Part shown: in pieces, positions 15,887 through 24,479 of the stretch
How the letters are laid out: each line of letters begins with the position of its first letter
Numbering within the stretch: the first letter of the stretch is position 1
DNA from: Candidatus Gastranaerophilales bacterium
Lineage (GTDB): Bacteria; Cyanobacteriota; Vampirovibrionia; Gastranaerophilales; Gastranaerophilaceae
Assembly (NCBI GenBank): GCA_944326465.1
Contig: CALVEB010000009.1
Location: 1 to 64,000 of the forward strand
Direction of reading: 5' to 3'
Length of the DNA: 64,000 nucleotides
Translations under genes and position numbers: made by a program
Notes under the pieces: model-generated
Told to the model about the DNA's origin: nothing
Seen by the model: the letters and a program-made list of their open reading frames with translations, nothing else
Databases searched by the model: none

Positions 15887-15941
15887 TTCTATGTATAGAA
15901 ACCTCTAACAGAATTATATACTACTATTTCTATATATGCAA
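15887..15941 (-). promoter_or_regulatory. Divergent prepilin/XRE promoter region
   Basis: On the minus strand, TTGCAT (15941-15936) and TATAAT (15918-15913) with a 17-base spacer drive the prepilin. The -35 box overlaps the start codon of the XRE gene. TTCTATGTATAGAA (15887-15900) is a near-perfect palindrome downstream of the -10 and a second half-site TTTCTATATA lies nearby; both are operator candidates. Confidence 0.6.
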
Positions 15942-16211
15942 CACGCAAATACTAAAAAATCAGAAATAATATTCACCATACTGGCGCAACAATTGAAACA
16001 AGAAAGAGAAAGCCAAAAAAAATCCATACGTTTGCTTGCAGATGAATTTGATATTCAAAAATCACTGATAAGCCGGCTGGAAAATGGTATAAATGAGCCT
16101 AAATTGATATCACTATGGACAGTATGCGAAGCCTTAAACATAAAGCCATCAGAATTGCTAAAAAGAGTTGAACAAAATTTGCCGTCTGAATTCTCACTAA
16201 TAGAGCATTAA
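15936..16211 (+). CDS. XRE-family HTH regulator, divergent from a prepilin gene
   Basis: This 91-residue protein has a Cro/C1-type HTH (SIRLLADEFDIQKSLISRLENGINEPKL as the core, about residues 30-57) and a short tail. The ATG has no ribosome binding site, and TATACT (15917-15922) lies only 14 bases upstream, so the mRNA may be leaderless or nearly so. It is the third XRE gene placed head-to-head with a prepilin gene in this window. Confidence 0.85.
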   Translation: MQHANTKKSEIIFTILAQQLKQERESQKKSIRLLADEFDIQKSLISRLENGINEPKLISLWTVCEALNIKPSELLKRVEQNLPSEFSLIEH

Positions 16212-16235
16212 CCAGCTTCAAAAAGTTTTTAAAAC

Positions 16236-16481
16236 TTATTTTACCAACCCCTCAAAACCTTTATGATCCAATATTTCTATGAACTTTTGGCAGCTGTAAA
16301 GTCCTTCTATTGCATTATTTGCAGAATCAATAACCCGTACGATTTCGTTAAGTTCTTCCATACGTGTATTAGAAATTCTTTGCAGTATTGTCTCCCAGTC
16401 CTCATCTGTCTTTTGAAACTTTACTGAACTGTCATCAATACATTGCATGAGTATTAATAGTATATTTTTTCTAAATTCCAT
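16236..16481 (-). CDS. Small acidic protein of unknown function
   Basis: This 81-residue protein is mostly predicted helix (ILLILMQCIDDSSVKFQ, then WETILQRISNTRMEELNEIVRVI). It has no signal peptide and I recognise no family. It lies convergent to the XRE gene at 15936, 24 bases away, and upstream of no close partner. Codon use looks like a real gene, but evidence is limited to an open frame of moderate length. Confidence 0.55.
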   Translation of the reverse strand: MEFRKNILLILMQCIDDSSVKFQKTDEDWETILQRISNTRMEELNEIVRVIDSANNAIEGLYSCQKFIEILDHKGFEGLVK

Positions 16482-16542
16482 TTTCCTAATATCCTAAAAA
16501 AACCAATAGAGTGAAGTCTTTTACTGATTTAAATAACGGCAA

Positions 16543-16573
16543 AAGTCCGAAATTCTTAAATAATTCCGGACTT
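16543..16573 (-). terminator. Terminator after gltX region
   Basis: AAGTCCGAAATT (16543-16554) pairs with AATTCCGGACTT (16562-16573) apart from one G-T, and the minus-strand exit is TTTTGCC. It lies 26 bases beyond the gltX stop. Confidence 0.75.
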
Positions 16574-16598
16574 CTGTTACAAAATTGTTACATTCAAT

Positions 16599-18062
16599 TT
16601 ATTTCATTGCCATTTTTACACGTTTCATGACTCTGTCTTTACCTAAAATAGCAAGTATTGCTGTCATATCTGCCCCGCAGGTTCTGCCGGTTACGGCAAC
16701 TCTTATTGCCCACATTGTAATTTTAGGTTTAATTCCGAGTTCTTTAAACTGTGCACGGAATGCTTCCAGTTTTGTATGAAGTGTTTCTTCATCAAAGCTC
16801 CAGCCCTCAGCCTGTTTTACAAATTCTTTTAATACATTTTGTGAAACTTCTGTATCAAGGACTTCTGTTTGCGCTTTCGGATCTATTTCGACTGTTTCGC
16901 CGAAGAAATACGGAACTGCATCAGTTATATCAGAAAGTATTGTCAATGGTTCACGTGTAACTTCAACCATTCTTGTATATTGAGCATCTGTCATTTCGCT
17001 CAAATCATATTTTGTCAAATACGGTTTAAGTCTTTCTTTCAAGTCTTCAATATCAAGCATTTTGATATAATGACCGTTCATCCAGTTTAATTTATCATAT
17101 TCAAAAATTGAATTTGAGGATGAAACATCACCGATTCTGAAATCTTGAGCAATTTCATCAACAGTTTTAATTTCCTGACCGTCAGAAGGTGACCAGCCGA
17201 GTAGTGCAACAAAGTTAATCAAAGCTTCTGTCAAATAGCCTTTTTCAACGAATTCAGAAACAGCAGTTGCGCCGTGGCGTTTAGAAAGCTTACTTCTATC
17301 CGGTGCCAGAATCATGCCTAAGTGTCCGAAACGCGGAACTTCTGCTCCCAGAGCTTCATATATAAGTATTTGTTTAAATGTATTGGAAATATGGTCTTCA
17401 CCGCGGATGATATGTGAAATTTTCATCAGCATGTCATCAATTACAACCGCAAAATTGTAAGTCGGAGTACCATTGGATTTCATTATAACAAAATCGCCCA
17501 GCAAAGATGTATCCATATGTAATTCACCCTTAACAAGGTCGTCAAACTTCAAAATTGAAGTATCATGGAAAGCTTTTTGTGCTTTAGAAATATTAAATCT
17601 TATTGCAGGTTTTCTGCCTTCTGCACGCAATTTAGCTTTTTGTTCTTCTGTTAAATTTTCGCATTTTTTAGTATATACATAAGGTTTTTTGTTTTTAGTA
17701 GCTTCTTCTTTTTCAGCTTCCAGTTCTTCAGGAGTACAGAAACACTCGTAAGCATAACCGCTTTCCAGAAGTTTTTGTGCGTATTTCGGATAAATATCAA
17801 ATCTTTCAGACTGTGTGTAAGGGCCGTAAGCGCCGCCTACATCAGGGCCTTCATCCCAATTTAAACCCAATGCTTTCAAACTGTCAAAAATATTATCAAT
17901 GTATTCCTGACTTGTGCGTTCAGCATCAGTGTCTTCTATTCTCAAAACGAATTTGCCGTTATTTTTTTTAGCGAACAGGTAGTTGAAAAGCGCTGTTCTT
18001 GCTGTACCGATGTGTAAATTACCGCTTGGTGACGGTGCTATTCTAACTCTAACTTCTGACAT
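16599..18062 (-). CDS. gltX: Glutamate-tRNA ligase
   Basis: This 487-residue class I synthetase charges tRNA-Glu. I start it at MSEVRVRIAPSPSG, with AAGGA upstream, rather than at a longer frame. The HIGH motif appears as NLHIGTARTALF (about residue 15), the KMSKS loop as SKLSKRHGATAV, and the conserved GEDHISNTFKQ and LGWSPSDGQE blocks are in place. The C-terminal anticodon-binding domain ends MTAILAILGKDRVMKR. It has the length of a discriminating or non-discriminating GluRS, which cannot be told apart here. Confidence 0.97.
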   Translation of the reverse strand: MSEVRVRIAPSPSGNLHIGTARTALFNYLFAKKNNGKFVLRIEDTDAERTSQEYIDNIFDSLKALGLNWDEGPDVGGAYGPYTQSERFDIYPKYAQKLLESGYAYECFCTPEELEAEKEEATKNKKPYVYTKKCENLTEEQKAKLRAEGRKPAIRFNISKAQKAFHDTSILKFDDLVKGELHMDTSLLGDFVIMKSNGTPTYNFAVVIDDMLMKISHIIRGEDHISNTFKQILIYEALGAEVPRFGHLGMILAPDRSKLSKRHGATAVSEFVEKGYLTEALINFVALLGWSPSDGQEIKTVDEIAQDFRIGDVSSSNSIFEYDKLNWMNGHYIKMLDIEDLKERLKPYLTKYDLSEMTDAQYTRMVEVTREPLTILSDITDAVPYFFGETVEIDPKAQTEVLDTEVSQNVLKEFVKQAEGWSFDEETLHTKLEAFRAQFKELGIKPKITMWAIRVAVTGRTCGADMTAILAILGKDRVMKRVKMAMK

Positions 18063-18151
18063 AAATTTCCTTCTTTCTTTATATGGCAATAGTGCATAAA
18101 AAGAATATCACGGGCATGGATTAAATTCAAGGAGTTTGTAAATTTCATAAA

Positions 18152-18175
18152 CAAAAGCGGGCTTAAAAAACCCGC
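18152..18175 (-). terminator. Terminator of the 18207 gene
   Basis: GCGGG/CCCGC (18157-18161, 18171-18175) form a stem, and on the minus strand it exits into TTTTGTTT. It lies between the 18207 gene and gltX, so the two are separate units. Confidence 0.7.
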
Positions 18176-18206
18176 CTGTGTTTAATTACTTATTTTATCT
18201 TCAGCC

Positions 18207-18899
18207 TTAGTTACCTGTCTGAATAAAAAGACTGATAATATCATTCAGGGCAGCAGATTGTCTTGTGTATTTTTGAACCTGATTTTCTAAAAGAACTATT
18301 TGTCTTTTATATTCCATAATATTAGCCTGACAGTCACGGGAAGATGTATTTATGCTTTCCTGTACCTGTTGTGCTTCCTGCAGAACACTTTTCATAGAAA
18401 TACCAAGTGCTTCCATTGTCTGCCTTATGATTTGAGCACCTGTTTGTTTTGTAACACCTGTAGGCAGTTGTGAAATTAATTGTTTCAGAACTGCGACATT
18501 GGTTGGTACTTCAAAATCGTCAAGATCTTTTGCAAAGTTTTGCGCCGGATTAACTGCAACATTATTTACAGGTATATTAATTTGCGGTTTTGCAAAACTG
18601 TTAGGTTTTGGTTCTTCAAAAGCAGGGGCTGTATAAGCCTGCTGCGGCTGAGGTTCCTGCGTAAAATGCTGTTCATAAACCGGTCTGTCATAAACAGGTT
18701 CTTCAACTATAGCATTTTCTTCATCAAAACTCATATCAAAGGCTTCTTGCTCCAGTGTATTTACAGGAGTCTGTGCATCTTCAAATTCGTTTATCTCAGG
18801 GGTATTTTCACTTACCGGGATAATTTCAATGTCATTTTGTTTTTTTAGCGCTTCTACAATTTTCTTGCCTACGCCTTCGTTTAGTCTGTTATTAATCAT
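18207..18899 (-). CDS. Unknown protein with disordered middle and C-terminal coiled coil
   Basis: This 230-residue protein has three parts: a short helical N-terminus (LNEGVGKKIVEALKKQ), an acidic Pro/Gln/Glu-rich disordered linker (about 30-115) and a conserved-looking helical C-terminus (LKQLISQLPTGVTKQTGAQI followed by a coiled coil to the end). There is no signal peptide or membrane segment. The layout resembles cytoskeletal or division-associated adaptor proteins, but I cannot name a family. It is monocistronic. Confidence 0.7.
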   Translation of the reverse strand: MINNRLNEGVGKKIVEALKKQNDIEIIPVSENTPEINEFEDAQTPVNTLEQEAFDMSFDEENAIVEEPVYDRPVYEQHFTQEPQPQQAYTAPAFEEPKPNSFAKPQINIPVNNVAVNPAQNFAKDLDDFEVPTNVAVLKQLISQLPTGVTKQTGAQIIRQTMEALGISMKSVLQEAQQVQESINTSSRDCQANIMEYKRQIVLLENQVQKYTRQSAALNDIISLFIQTGN

Positions 18900-19058
18900 T
18901 GGTCCTCTTCTTACAAATTAATTTATATTTCGCATATTTGTATTATAAATTAGTAAAAAAATTATTTCAACATAATAGTTACAAATTGATACGTATAAAA
19001 TTGCGAATATAAAATTTTTATGATAAAGTTACAAATAATAAAGTGGGATTAGGGTAAA

Positions 19059-20018
19059 ATGACAGAATTTGATTATCAGGAAAATAAAAGAATATATGAA
19101 TTTAACCATGTCAGATGTTTAAATTTCGGTGAAAATCCGCATCAGAATGCCAGCTTATATAAAAGAGAAAAAAATGCGGATTACGAAGTGCTGGCAGGCG
19201 CAGAATTAACTTATTTGAATATAGTTAACCTTGCTGAAGCCTTAAATATTGCATCAGAATTTTTTGATGTAAATGCAGCAGCGATAGTTAAAAATGCAGC
19301 ACCGTGCGGTGTTGCACTCGGGAAAACGATTTATGATGCTTACACAAAGGCGTTTGATTGCGACCCTGTCAGTGCCTTTTACGGAACAATAGCATTCACT
19401 CAAAAAGTTGATAAAGAAACTGCCGGACATATTAGTTCAATGGCTGTAGAAGCTGTTATTGCACCTGATTACGATCAGGATGCACTGGAAATTCTGGCAG
19501 GCACCAATTATACAAAAGTAATTAAATTGAATACTCCGATATCTGATTACAAAAAATTGCTTTGTGAAGAAATTAAAATTACACCTCTGGGAACACTTAT
19601 TCAGGATGTAAACAGAAGTGAACTCGATAAAGATTTGTTTAAAGTTGTAACTAAAACCAAACCTACTGCAGAACAAATTGAAGATGCTATTTTTGCGTGG
19701 AAGGTTGCAAAATATGCACGGAGCAGCAGTGTTGTAATTGCTGTTGATTTTAAAACTGTTGCTATAGGTCAGGGACATGTTAATTCGGTCACTGTGTTAG
19801 AACAGGCGCTCAAATTTGCATGTGATGCCTCAAAATCAGCTATTGCGGCATTTGATGAGCCTATACCGACAGCCGAATGCATTTATGCGGCTGCTCAAAG
19901 CAGAATCGGTCTGATTATACAACCAGGCGGAGCTATTAAAGATAAAGAAATTATAGCTCTTGCTGATAAATACAATATTGTCATGATTACAACAGGTATT
20001 AAAAACCTGCGTGTTTAA
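19059..20018 (+). CDS. Divergent AICAR-transformylase-domain protein (PurH C-domain-like)
   Basis: This 319-residue protein corresponds to the AICAR formyltransferase domain of PurH without the IMP cyclohydrolase domain. The landmark LNFGENPHQNASLY (residues 21-34) and IIQPGGAIKDKEII near the end are clear. The active-site block that normally reads KHxNPCG is here K78-N-A-A-P-C-G84, so the catalytic His is Asn and the following Asn is Ala. The C-terminal TGxRHF motif has become TGIKNL. It may therefore bind a related nucleotide without transformylase activity, or do other chemistry. It heads a plus-strand run with a dCMP deaminase. Confidence 0.8.
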   Translation: MTEFDYQENKRIYEFNHVRCLNFGENPHQNASLYKREKNADYEVLAGAELTYLNIVNLAEALNIASEFFDVNAAAIVKNAAPCGVALGKTIYDAYTKAFDCDPVSAFYGTIAFTQKVDKETAGHISSMAVEAVIAPDYDQDALEILAGTNYTKVIKLNTPISDYKKLLCEEIKITPLGTLIQDVNRSELDKDLFKVVTKTKPTAEQIEDAIFAWKVAKYARSSSVVIAVDFKTVAIGQGHVNSVTVLEQALKFACDASKSAIAAFDEPIPTAECIYAAAQSRIGLIIQPGGAIKDKEIIALADKYNIVMITTGIKNLRV

Positions 20019-20034
20019 AAGAATAGAGGAAAAT

Positions 20035-20478
20035 ATGGAAATAAAATCCTGGGAAGATTATTTTCTAGATCTGGCTAAAACCTGTGCAAGCCGTTCAAAC
20101 TGTCTGCGGGCTCAGGTTGGGGCTGTAATTGTCGGTGAAGATAAGAAAATAAAGGCAACCGGTTATAACGGAACACCTTCAAAAGTTGAATCGTGTTTTG
20201 AGCGCGGCGAATGTTACCGAATAAAAAACAATATCCCGTCAGGCACCTGTTATGAAACCTGCCGTTCAATCCATGCTGAACAAAATGCAATTATTCAGGC
20301 CGGACAGGACAGATGTCAGAATGCAACCATGTATATCTGGGGACATAATTTCATCTGCATATTATGCAAAAGATTTATTGTGCAATCAGGTATAAAAAAT
20401 GTTGTCCTGCGTAAAGACGAAAATTCTCCTGTTCTACATGTTACGGTCGACGATATACGTAACGAATTGAATAAATAA
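20035..20478 (+). CDS. dCMP deaminase family protein
   Basis: This 147-residue zinc deaminase starts at the ATG at 20035 (AGAGGA upstream). The zinc site is visible: HAEQNAI supplies His and the catalytic Glu, and CILC supplies two Cys (the usual PCxxC has Ile in place of Pro). CASRSNCLRAQVGAVIV and YNGTPS match deoxycytidylate deaminase/ComEB proteins, which make dUMP for dTMP synthesis. It follows the PurH-like gene by 16 bases, so a nucleotide-metabolism operon is plausible. Confidence 0.88.
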   Translation: MEIKSWEDYFLDLAKTCASRSNCLRAQVGAVIVGEDKKIKATGYNGTPSKVESCFERGECYRIKNNIPSGTCYETCRSIHAEQNAIIQAGQDRCQNATMYIWGHNFICILCKRFIVQSGIKNVVLRKDENSPVLHVTVDDIRNELNK

Positions 20479-20533
20479 TACAAACAAGGATTTTTTCAGA
20501 TTTTTTGTGATAATATATTTGCGGAGGTTTACA

Positions 20534-21331
20534 ATGGAATTACCGCAAAATTTTGGAATAGCAATGACAATGACTCTGCTTGCCGGACTAACAACGGCTG
20601 TGGGAGCCGGTATTGCTTTTGTTGTAAAAAAAGATAATTTAAAAGCCCTGTCTGTAGGTTTAGGCTTTTCGGCAGGCGTAATGATTTTCCTTTCATTTAC
20701 GGATATTATACCGGAAGCAGGAGCAATGCTTTCTGCTCATTTTCCGCAAATACATGAATGGCTTGTAATGTTAGGATTTGTACTCGGCGTCGGTATTGCG
20801 ATGCTGATAGATTATTTCCTTCCTGACCATATAGATCCGGATGAACTGTTAAATCCGGAAGAACCGGGACTACACAGACGCCAGATAAAACGGGCAGGTC
20901 TTTTTACTGCTATAGCAATATGTGTACACAATTTTCCTGAAGGTATGGCAACATTCCTTACAGCAACACAGAATTTAACTCTCGGATTGTCTGTCGCAGT
21001 TGCAATTGCCATCCATAATATTCCTGAAGGTATTGCCGTTGCCCTGCCTATTTATCATGTAACAGGCAAAAAACGATACGCAATGTTATATGCCGCATTA
21101 TCAGGTATAACAGAACCAATCGGGGCTTTAATCGGGATGCTGCTTTTCGGTTTGTTTTTACCTCAGATTATGGTCGGAATGCTATTGGCAGCGGTTGCAG
21201 GAATTATGATTTATCTGTCTTTTGATACTCTGCTGCCGCTTGCACGTGAATACGGAAACTGGCACCTCGCTATGGTAGGGATTTTTGCCGGCATGCTCTT
21301 TATATGGGTAAGTTTAATTTTGATTGGATAA
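20534..21331 (+). CDS. zupT: ZIP-family metal transporter (ZupT-like)
   Basis: This 265-residue inner-membrane protein has about eight membrane helices. I start it at MELPQNFGIAMTM, nine bases after GGAGG. The metal-binding motifs HNFPEGMATF (helix 4) and HNIPEGIAVALPIY (helix 5) are the ZIP signature. A central acidic loop (DHIDPDELLNPEEPG) may bind metal in the cytoplasm. ZupT-type proteins import zinc, with iron or manganese also possible. It overlaps none of its neighbours but is within the same run of plus-strand genes. Confidence 0.93.
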   Translation: MELPQNFGIAMTMTLLAGLTTAVGAGIAFVVKKDNLKALSVGLGFSAGVMIFLSFTDIIPEAGAMLSAHFPQIHEWLVMLGFVLGVGIAMLIDYFLPDHIDPDELLNPEEPGLHRRQIKRAGLFTAIAICVHNFPEGMATFLTATQNLTLGLSVAVAIAIHNIPEGIAVALPIYHVTGKKRYAMLYAALSGITEPIGALIGMLLFGLFLPQIMVGMLLAAVAGIMIYLSFDTLLPLAREYGNWHLAMVGIFAGMLFIWVSLILIG

Positions 21332-21338
21332 TGTTATT

Positions 21339-22358
21339 ATGAAAAGCCTATTAAAAAAATTGATGGCAAAGGAAGATTTAACCTTTGATGAAATAAAATT
21401 TGCAGTAGACAGTATTGCGCATAGAGAAGCGTCAGAAGCGCAGATAGCCGCTTTTTTGACTGCTTTTACAGCCAAAGGAATAAATAAAGATGAATTTTAT
21501 GCTCTCGCATCAAATATGCGCAATTACGCAAGACGGGTTGTTACAGACAGGTATGTCGTAGATAGCTGCGGAACCGGGGCTGATATGTCAAAAACAATAA
21601 ACATATCAACATCTGCCTCAATCGTTGCACGGGCTGCCGGCGTAAATGTTATTAAGCAGACGAATTCGTCAATTACCAGCGCAAGCGGTAGCACTGATTT
21701 TTTAAGCGCTCTTGGTATTAATATTGCTAAAACACCGCAAGACGCTCTTGAAATTTTTAATCAACATGGCATAACATTTGTTCATTCACCATACTTCAAT
21801 GATTTTGCCGGAGTAAACAATCCTGTACGACAGCAAATCGGAATTAAAACAATATTTAATTTTCTTGGCCCGCTTATTAATCCTGCATTTCCGGATGCAC
21901 AATTACTTGGCGTGTCATCAAATAAGATGTGTGACAACATTGCTTATGCGCTAAAAAAAATCGGCACTGACAGGGCGCTTGTTGTTAACGGTTTAGAACC
22001 TAATCTTGACGAAATAAGCATTTGTTCCGAAACAAGAGTTTTAGAACTTAAAAACGGTGAGATAGAAGAATATCTTATTAAACCGGAAGATTTCGGGTTT
22101 AAACGTGCCAAACTTTCAGAAATTCAAGGGGGTAACGGGCCTGAAAATGCGCAGATTATAACAGAAATTTTTGAGAATAAACGTACAGGGGCAATGCTTG
22201 ATGTTATCTTGCTGAATGCAGGAGCTATGATATATCTGGCAGGCCGTTCAAGAACAATGGCAGACGGGATTAAACTTGCTTATTCTAATATTGAAAACGG
22301 AAAAGCATTAGAGGTATTGAAAGGGTTGAAAAATGAAAAATTTATCAAATCTGTTTGA
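21339..22358 (+). CDS. TrpD-like phosphoribosyltransferase family protein
   Basis: This 339-residue protein has the fold of anthranilate phosphoribosyltransferase: DSCGTGADMSKTINIST (PRPP loop), TIFNFLGPLINPAFP and VVNGLEPNLDEIS. Residues that contact anthranilate differ from true TrpD. KHGNRSVSS is KQTNSSITS, and the FHPAMK block is FNDFAG. No other trp genes are nearby. It is probably a paralogue acting on another aromatic or nucleobase-like substrate. The next gene starts inside its last 26 bases, so the radical SAM protein is a likely functional partner. Confidence 0.8.
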   Translation: MKSLLKKLMAKEDLTFDEIKFAVDSIAHREASEAQIAAFLTAFTAKGINKDEFYALASNMRNYARRVVTDRYVVDSCGTGADMSKTINISTSASIVARAAGVNVIKQTNSSITSASGSTDFLSALGINIAKTPQDALEIFNQHGITFVHSPYFNDFAGVNNPVRQQIGIKTIFNFLGPLINPAFPDAQLLGVSSNKMCDNIAYALKKIGTDRALVVNGLEPNLDEISICSETRVLELKNGEIEEYLIKPEDFGFKRAKLSEIQGGNGPENAQIITEIFENKRTGAMLDVILLNAGAMIYLAGRSRTMADGIKLAYSNIENGKALEVLKGLKNEKFIKSV

Positions 22359-23403
22359 TATAGGCAGAAATTTATACGCAATGCCTTCTTATCTGTCTAA
22401 TTCCGGCAGAGCTTTAATGCCTCTCAGGTATTTTTTTGAACTGACTTATCGTTGTAATTTGCAGTGTCCGTATTGCTATGTCGGAAATGCCCGTGATAAA
22501 GATGAGTTAACTACAGAAGAATGGTTTAAAATTATTGACCAGATACCGTGGTATTCTTTTGTTACGCTTGTCGGCGGAGAACCCTTAATACGCAAGGATT
22601 TTATAGATATCCTAATGCGGACGGCAAAAAAAACTTTCGGAAAACTAAACGTAGTCTCAAACGGTATTTTAATTAATGACGAAATTATAGATGCTTTTAT
22701 AAAATCAAAAATGATGCTTTTGTCGGTATCACTTGACGGGTACGGCGAGAACCACGACAAAAACAGGGCAAAAGCGGGTATTTTTGACAAAATAATGTCA
22801 AATTTTGAAAAGATGAATTCCCGCAATAAGCGCCCTATGATTGATATCAAGACCATTGTGCTTGAAAACAATCTTGATGATCTGGTTAAACTTTACAAAA
22901 TGTGCGACGAAATGAAGTTTAATTTTTTATCAATTTCATTTCTGCGTAACAATAATTTGAAACAAAATTCAATACTGTTTGATAGTTTTGTGCCTGAATT
23001 TAACGGTCAGTATCCTATAGAAAAATATTTTGATATGGAACACTTTAAAGAAGTTTACCGTGAATTAGAGTCCTTAAAAAAGCATTCAAAAGTGCAGATC
23101 CGGTATTCGCCAAAGTTTGAATATGCAAAAGATCCACTGGCGAAAATTGAAGAGTTTTTTAACACACCTGCAGATAAACCTGTTAACGAAATATACAAAC
23201 CCTGTATGTATCCGTATTCCAATATGATGATTAATCCGTGCGGAGATATTTACCCGTGTCTTTCACAAAAAATAGGCAATGTGAAAGGGATGCCCCTGAA
23301 GGATGCCTTCAATCTCCCTCATTACAGGTGTTTCCGGAAAAATTTAAAGGCTGCGAAAGTATTCGGAGCATGCCAGATGTGCTGCGAATTATCTGTAAAA
23401 TAA
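22333..23403 (+). CDS. Radical SAM/SPASM-domain protein
   Basis: This 356-residue protein has the radical SAM cluster motif CNLQCPYCYVG (Cys residues at about 37, 41 and 44), the GGEPL SAM-binding motif, and a C-terminal Cys-rich SPASM/twitch region (CMYPYSNMMINPCGDIYPCL ... CQMCCEL) for auxiliary Fe-S clusters. Such enzymes modify peptides or proteins, or make cofactors. No precursor peptide is visible. It overlaps the TrpD-like gene by 26 bases, suggesting coupled translation and a joint pathway. Confidence 0.88.
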   Translation: MKNLSNLFDIGRNLYAMPSYLSNSGRALMPLRYFFELTYRCNLQCPYCYVGNARDKDELTTEEWFKIIDQIPWYSFVTLVGGEPLIRKDFIDILMRTAKKTFGKLNVVSNGILINDEIIDAFIKSKMMLLSVSLDGYGENHDKNRAKAGIFDKIMSNFEKMNSRNKRPMIDIKTIVLENNLDDLVKLYKMCDEMKFNFLSISFLRNNNLKQNSILFDSFVPEFNGQYPIEKYFDMEHFKEVYRELESLKKHSKVQIRYSPKFEYAKDPLAKIEEFFNTPADKPVNEIYKPCMYPYSNMMINPCGDIYPCLSQKIGNVKGMPLKDAFNLPHYRCFRKNLKAAKVFGACQMCCELSVK

Positions 23404-23495
23404 TTTTCAAAAAAATAGCAAAAAACAGTCAAAATTCTGCAAAAATTGAAGTGGCTGAAACCCTTGTGCCGCAACGAAAGGGCCAGTTGGCTATC

Positions 23496-23521
23496 CATGA
23501 AAACACCTACATGTTTTCATG
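23496..23521. other. Hairpin in the gap before the phage-like block
   Basis: CATGAAAACA (23496-23505) and TGTTTTCATG (23512-23521) are perfect 10-bp arms, and a second partial right arm, CATGTTTTCGTG, follows at once. The gap 23404-23691 also holds GCGGG/CCCGC near 23593-23613. These may be terminators or phage regulatory sites; I see no gene in the gap. Confidence 0.55.
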
Positions 23522-23691
23522 TACATGTTTTCGTGGACTTTTATTTTTAAAAATATACGTTATACTGAATATGTAAGTTAAGGCTCAAGCCCGCGGGAAC
23601 AAAAACCCGCCTTAGTAGATGGTAAAGTTGTTTGCTTACTGCTCGTGGAGTTACTGTGCAGATTTATATATCTGTGCATGAGGAGATCTCA

Positions 23692-24099
23692 ATGGGATAT
23701 ATTCATTGCTGTGGCGCCTTGCATAAGACAAGGACGTTCAAACTCGTGCCGCAACAAGGTTATTTACTATGCGAAGTTGATGTGTTGACAAAGTGTCCAA
23801 CCTGCGGTCACAAAGTCATCCAACTGACAAGGATTACCTCAGGCGGTGACGTAGTTACTGTTCGTAAAAAGAATAAAAAAGCTGAGAATTTCTTTAAAAG
23901 AATTAAAAATAGCATTCTTTACGAAATCAGGCATATTAATTACACCAATTACGGCACCTTTTATCTCAATTACAACGAATACGGCGTGATAAAAAGATGT
24001 TATTCAAATCTAAGCAATATGAGGCTCGGACGTGATGAAAATATTGATAGAAAATCCTTAGGTGTTATAAAAATGAATCCATATAACAATCCAATATAA
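23692..24099 (+). CDS. Small zinc-ribbon-containing protein, probably phage-derived
   Basis: This 135-residue protein starts at the ATG at 23692, preceded by GAGGAG. A Cys pair (CPTCGH, about residues 35-40) and an earlier CC suggest a small metal-binding ribbon. The rest is basic and Asn/Tyr-rich. I recognise no family. It lies at the edge of the phage-like block but has its own strong terminator, so it may be a separate regulatory gene. Confidence 0.65.
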   Translation: MGYIHCCGALHKTRTFKLVPQQGYLLCEVDVLTKCPTCGHKVIQLTRITSGGDVVTVRKKNKKAENFFKRIKNSILYEIRHINYTNYGTFYLNYNEYGVIKRCYSNLSNMRLGRDENIDRKSLGVIKMNPYNNPI

Positions 24100-24127
24100 G
24101 ATCCTTTTAAATTATCTTACTCTTAAC

Positions 24128-24154
24128 GGGAGGAATTACTCCTCCCATTTTTTT
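24128..24154 (+). terminator. Strong terminator
   Basis: GGGAGGA (24128-24134) and TCCTCCC (24140-24146) with a 5-base loop, then ATTTTTTT. Confidence 0.9.
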
Positions 24155-24240
24155 AGATAGGAATTATTTTTAAGCAAAACATACATTTTTTTATGTAAGC
24201 TTATAATAAAGCGATACTATATAATTACGAAGGAATTAAG

Positions 24241-24471
24241 ATGGAACTGTCACCAAAGGAGCAAGAAGTGTTAGCTTTGGTTGCCTTAGGCTATTCTGAT
24301 AAGGAAATAGGTATTAAATTAAAAATAAAATACGGAACAGTAAGAACACATGTGGACAGAATTGTACTAAAATTACACGCAAAGAACAGGGGCCACGCTG
24401 TTATCGCCTATATCCTTAAGGATCCGAAATGGGTAACTAACTTCAATAAAAAATATAAAAAATATATTTAA
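24241..24471 (+). CDS. Stand-alone LuxR-type HTH protein
   Basis: This 76-residue protein is only a LuxR/GerE DNA-binding domain: LSPKEQEVLALVALGYSDKEIG followed by the recognition helix KYGTVRTHVDRIV. No receiver or autoinducer domain is attached. It has GAAGGA upstream and lies nine bases before the amidase gene, so it probably regulates the lysis or morphogenesis genes of the phage-like block. Confidence 0.88.
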   Translation: MELSPKEQEVLALVALGYSDKEIGIKLKIKYGTVRTHVDRIVLKLHAKNRGHAVIAYILKDPKWVTNFNKKYKKYI

Positions 24472-24479
24472 GGAATTTT

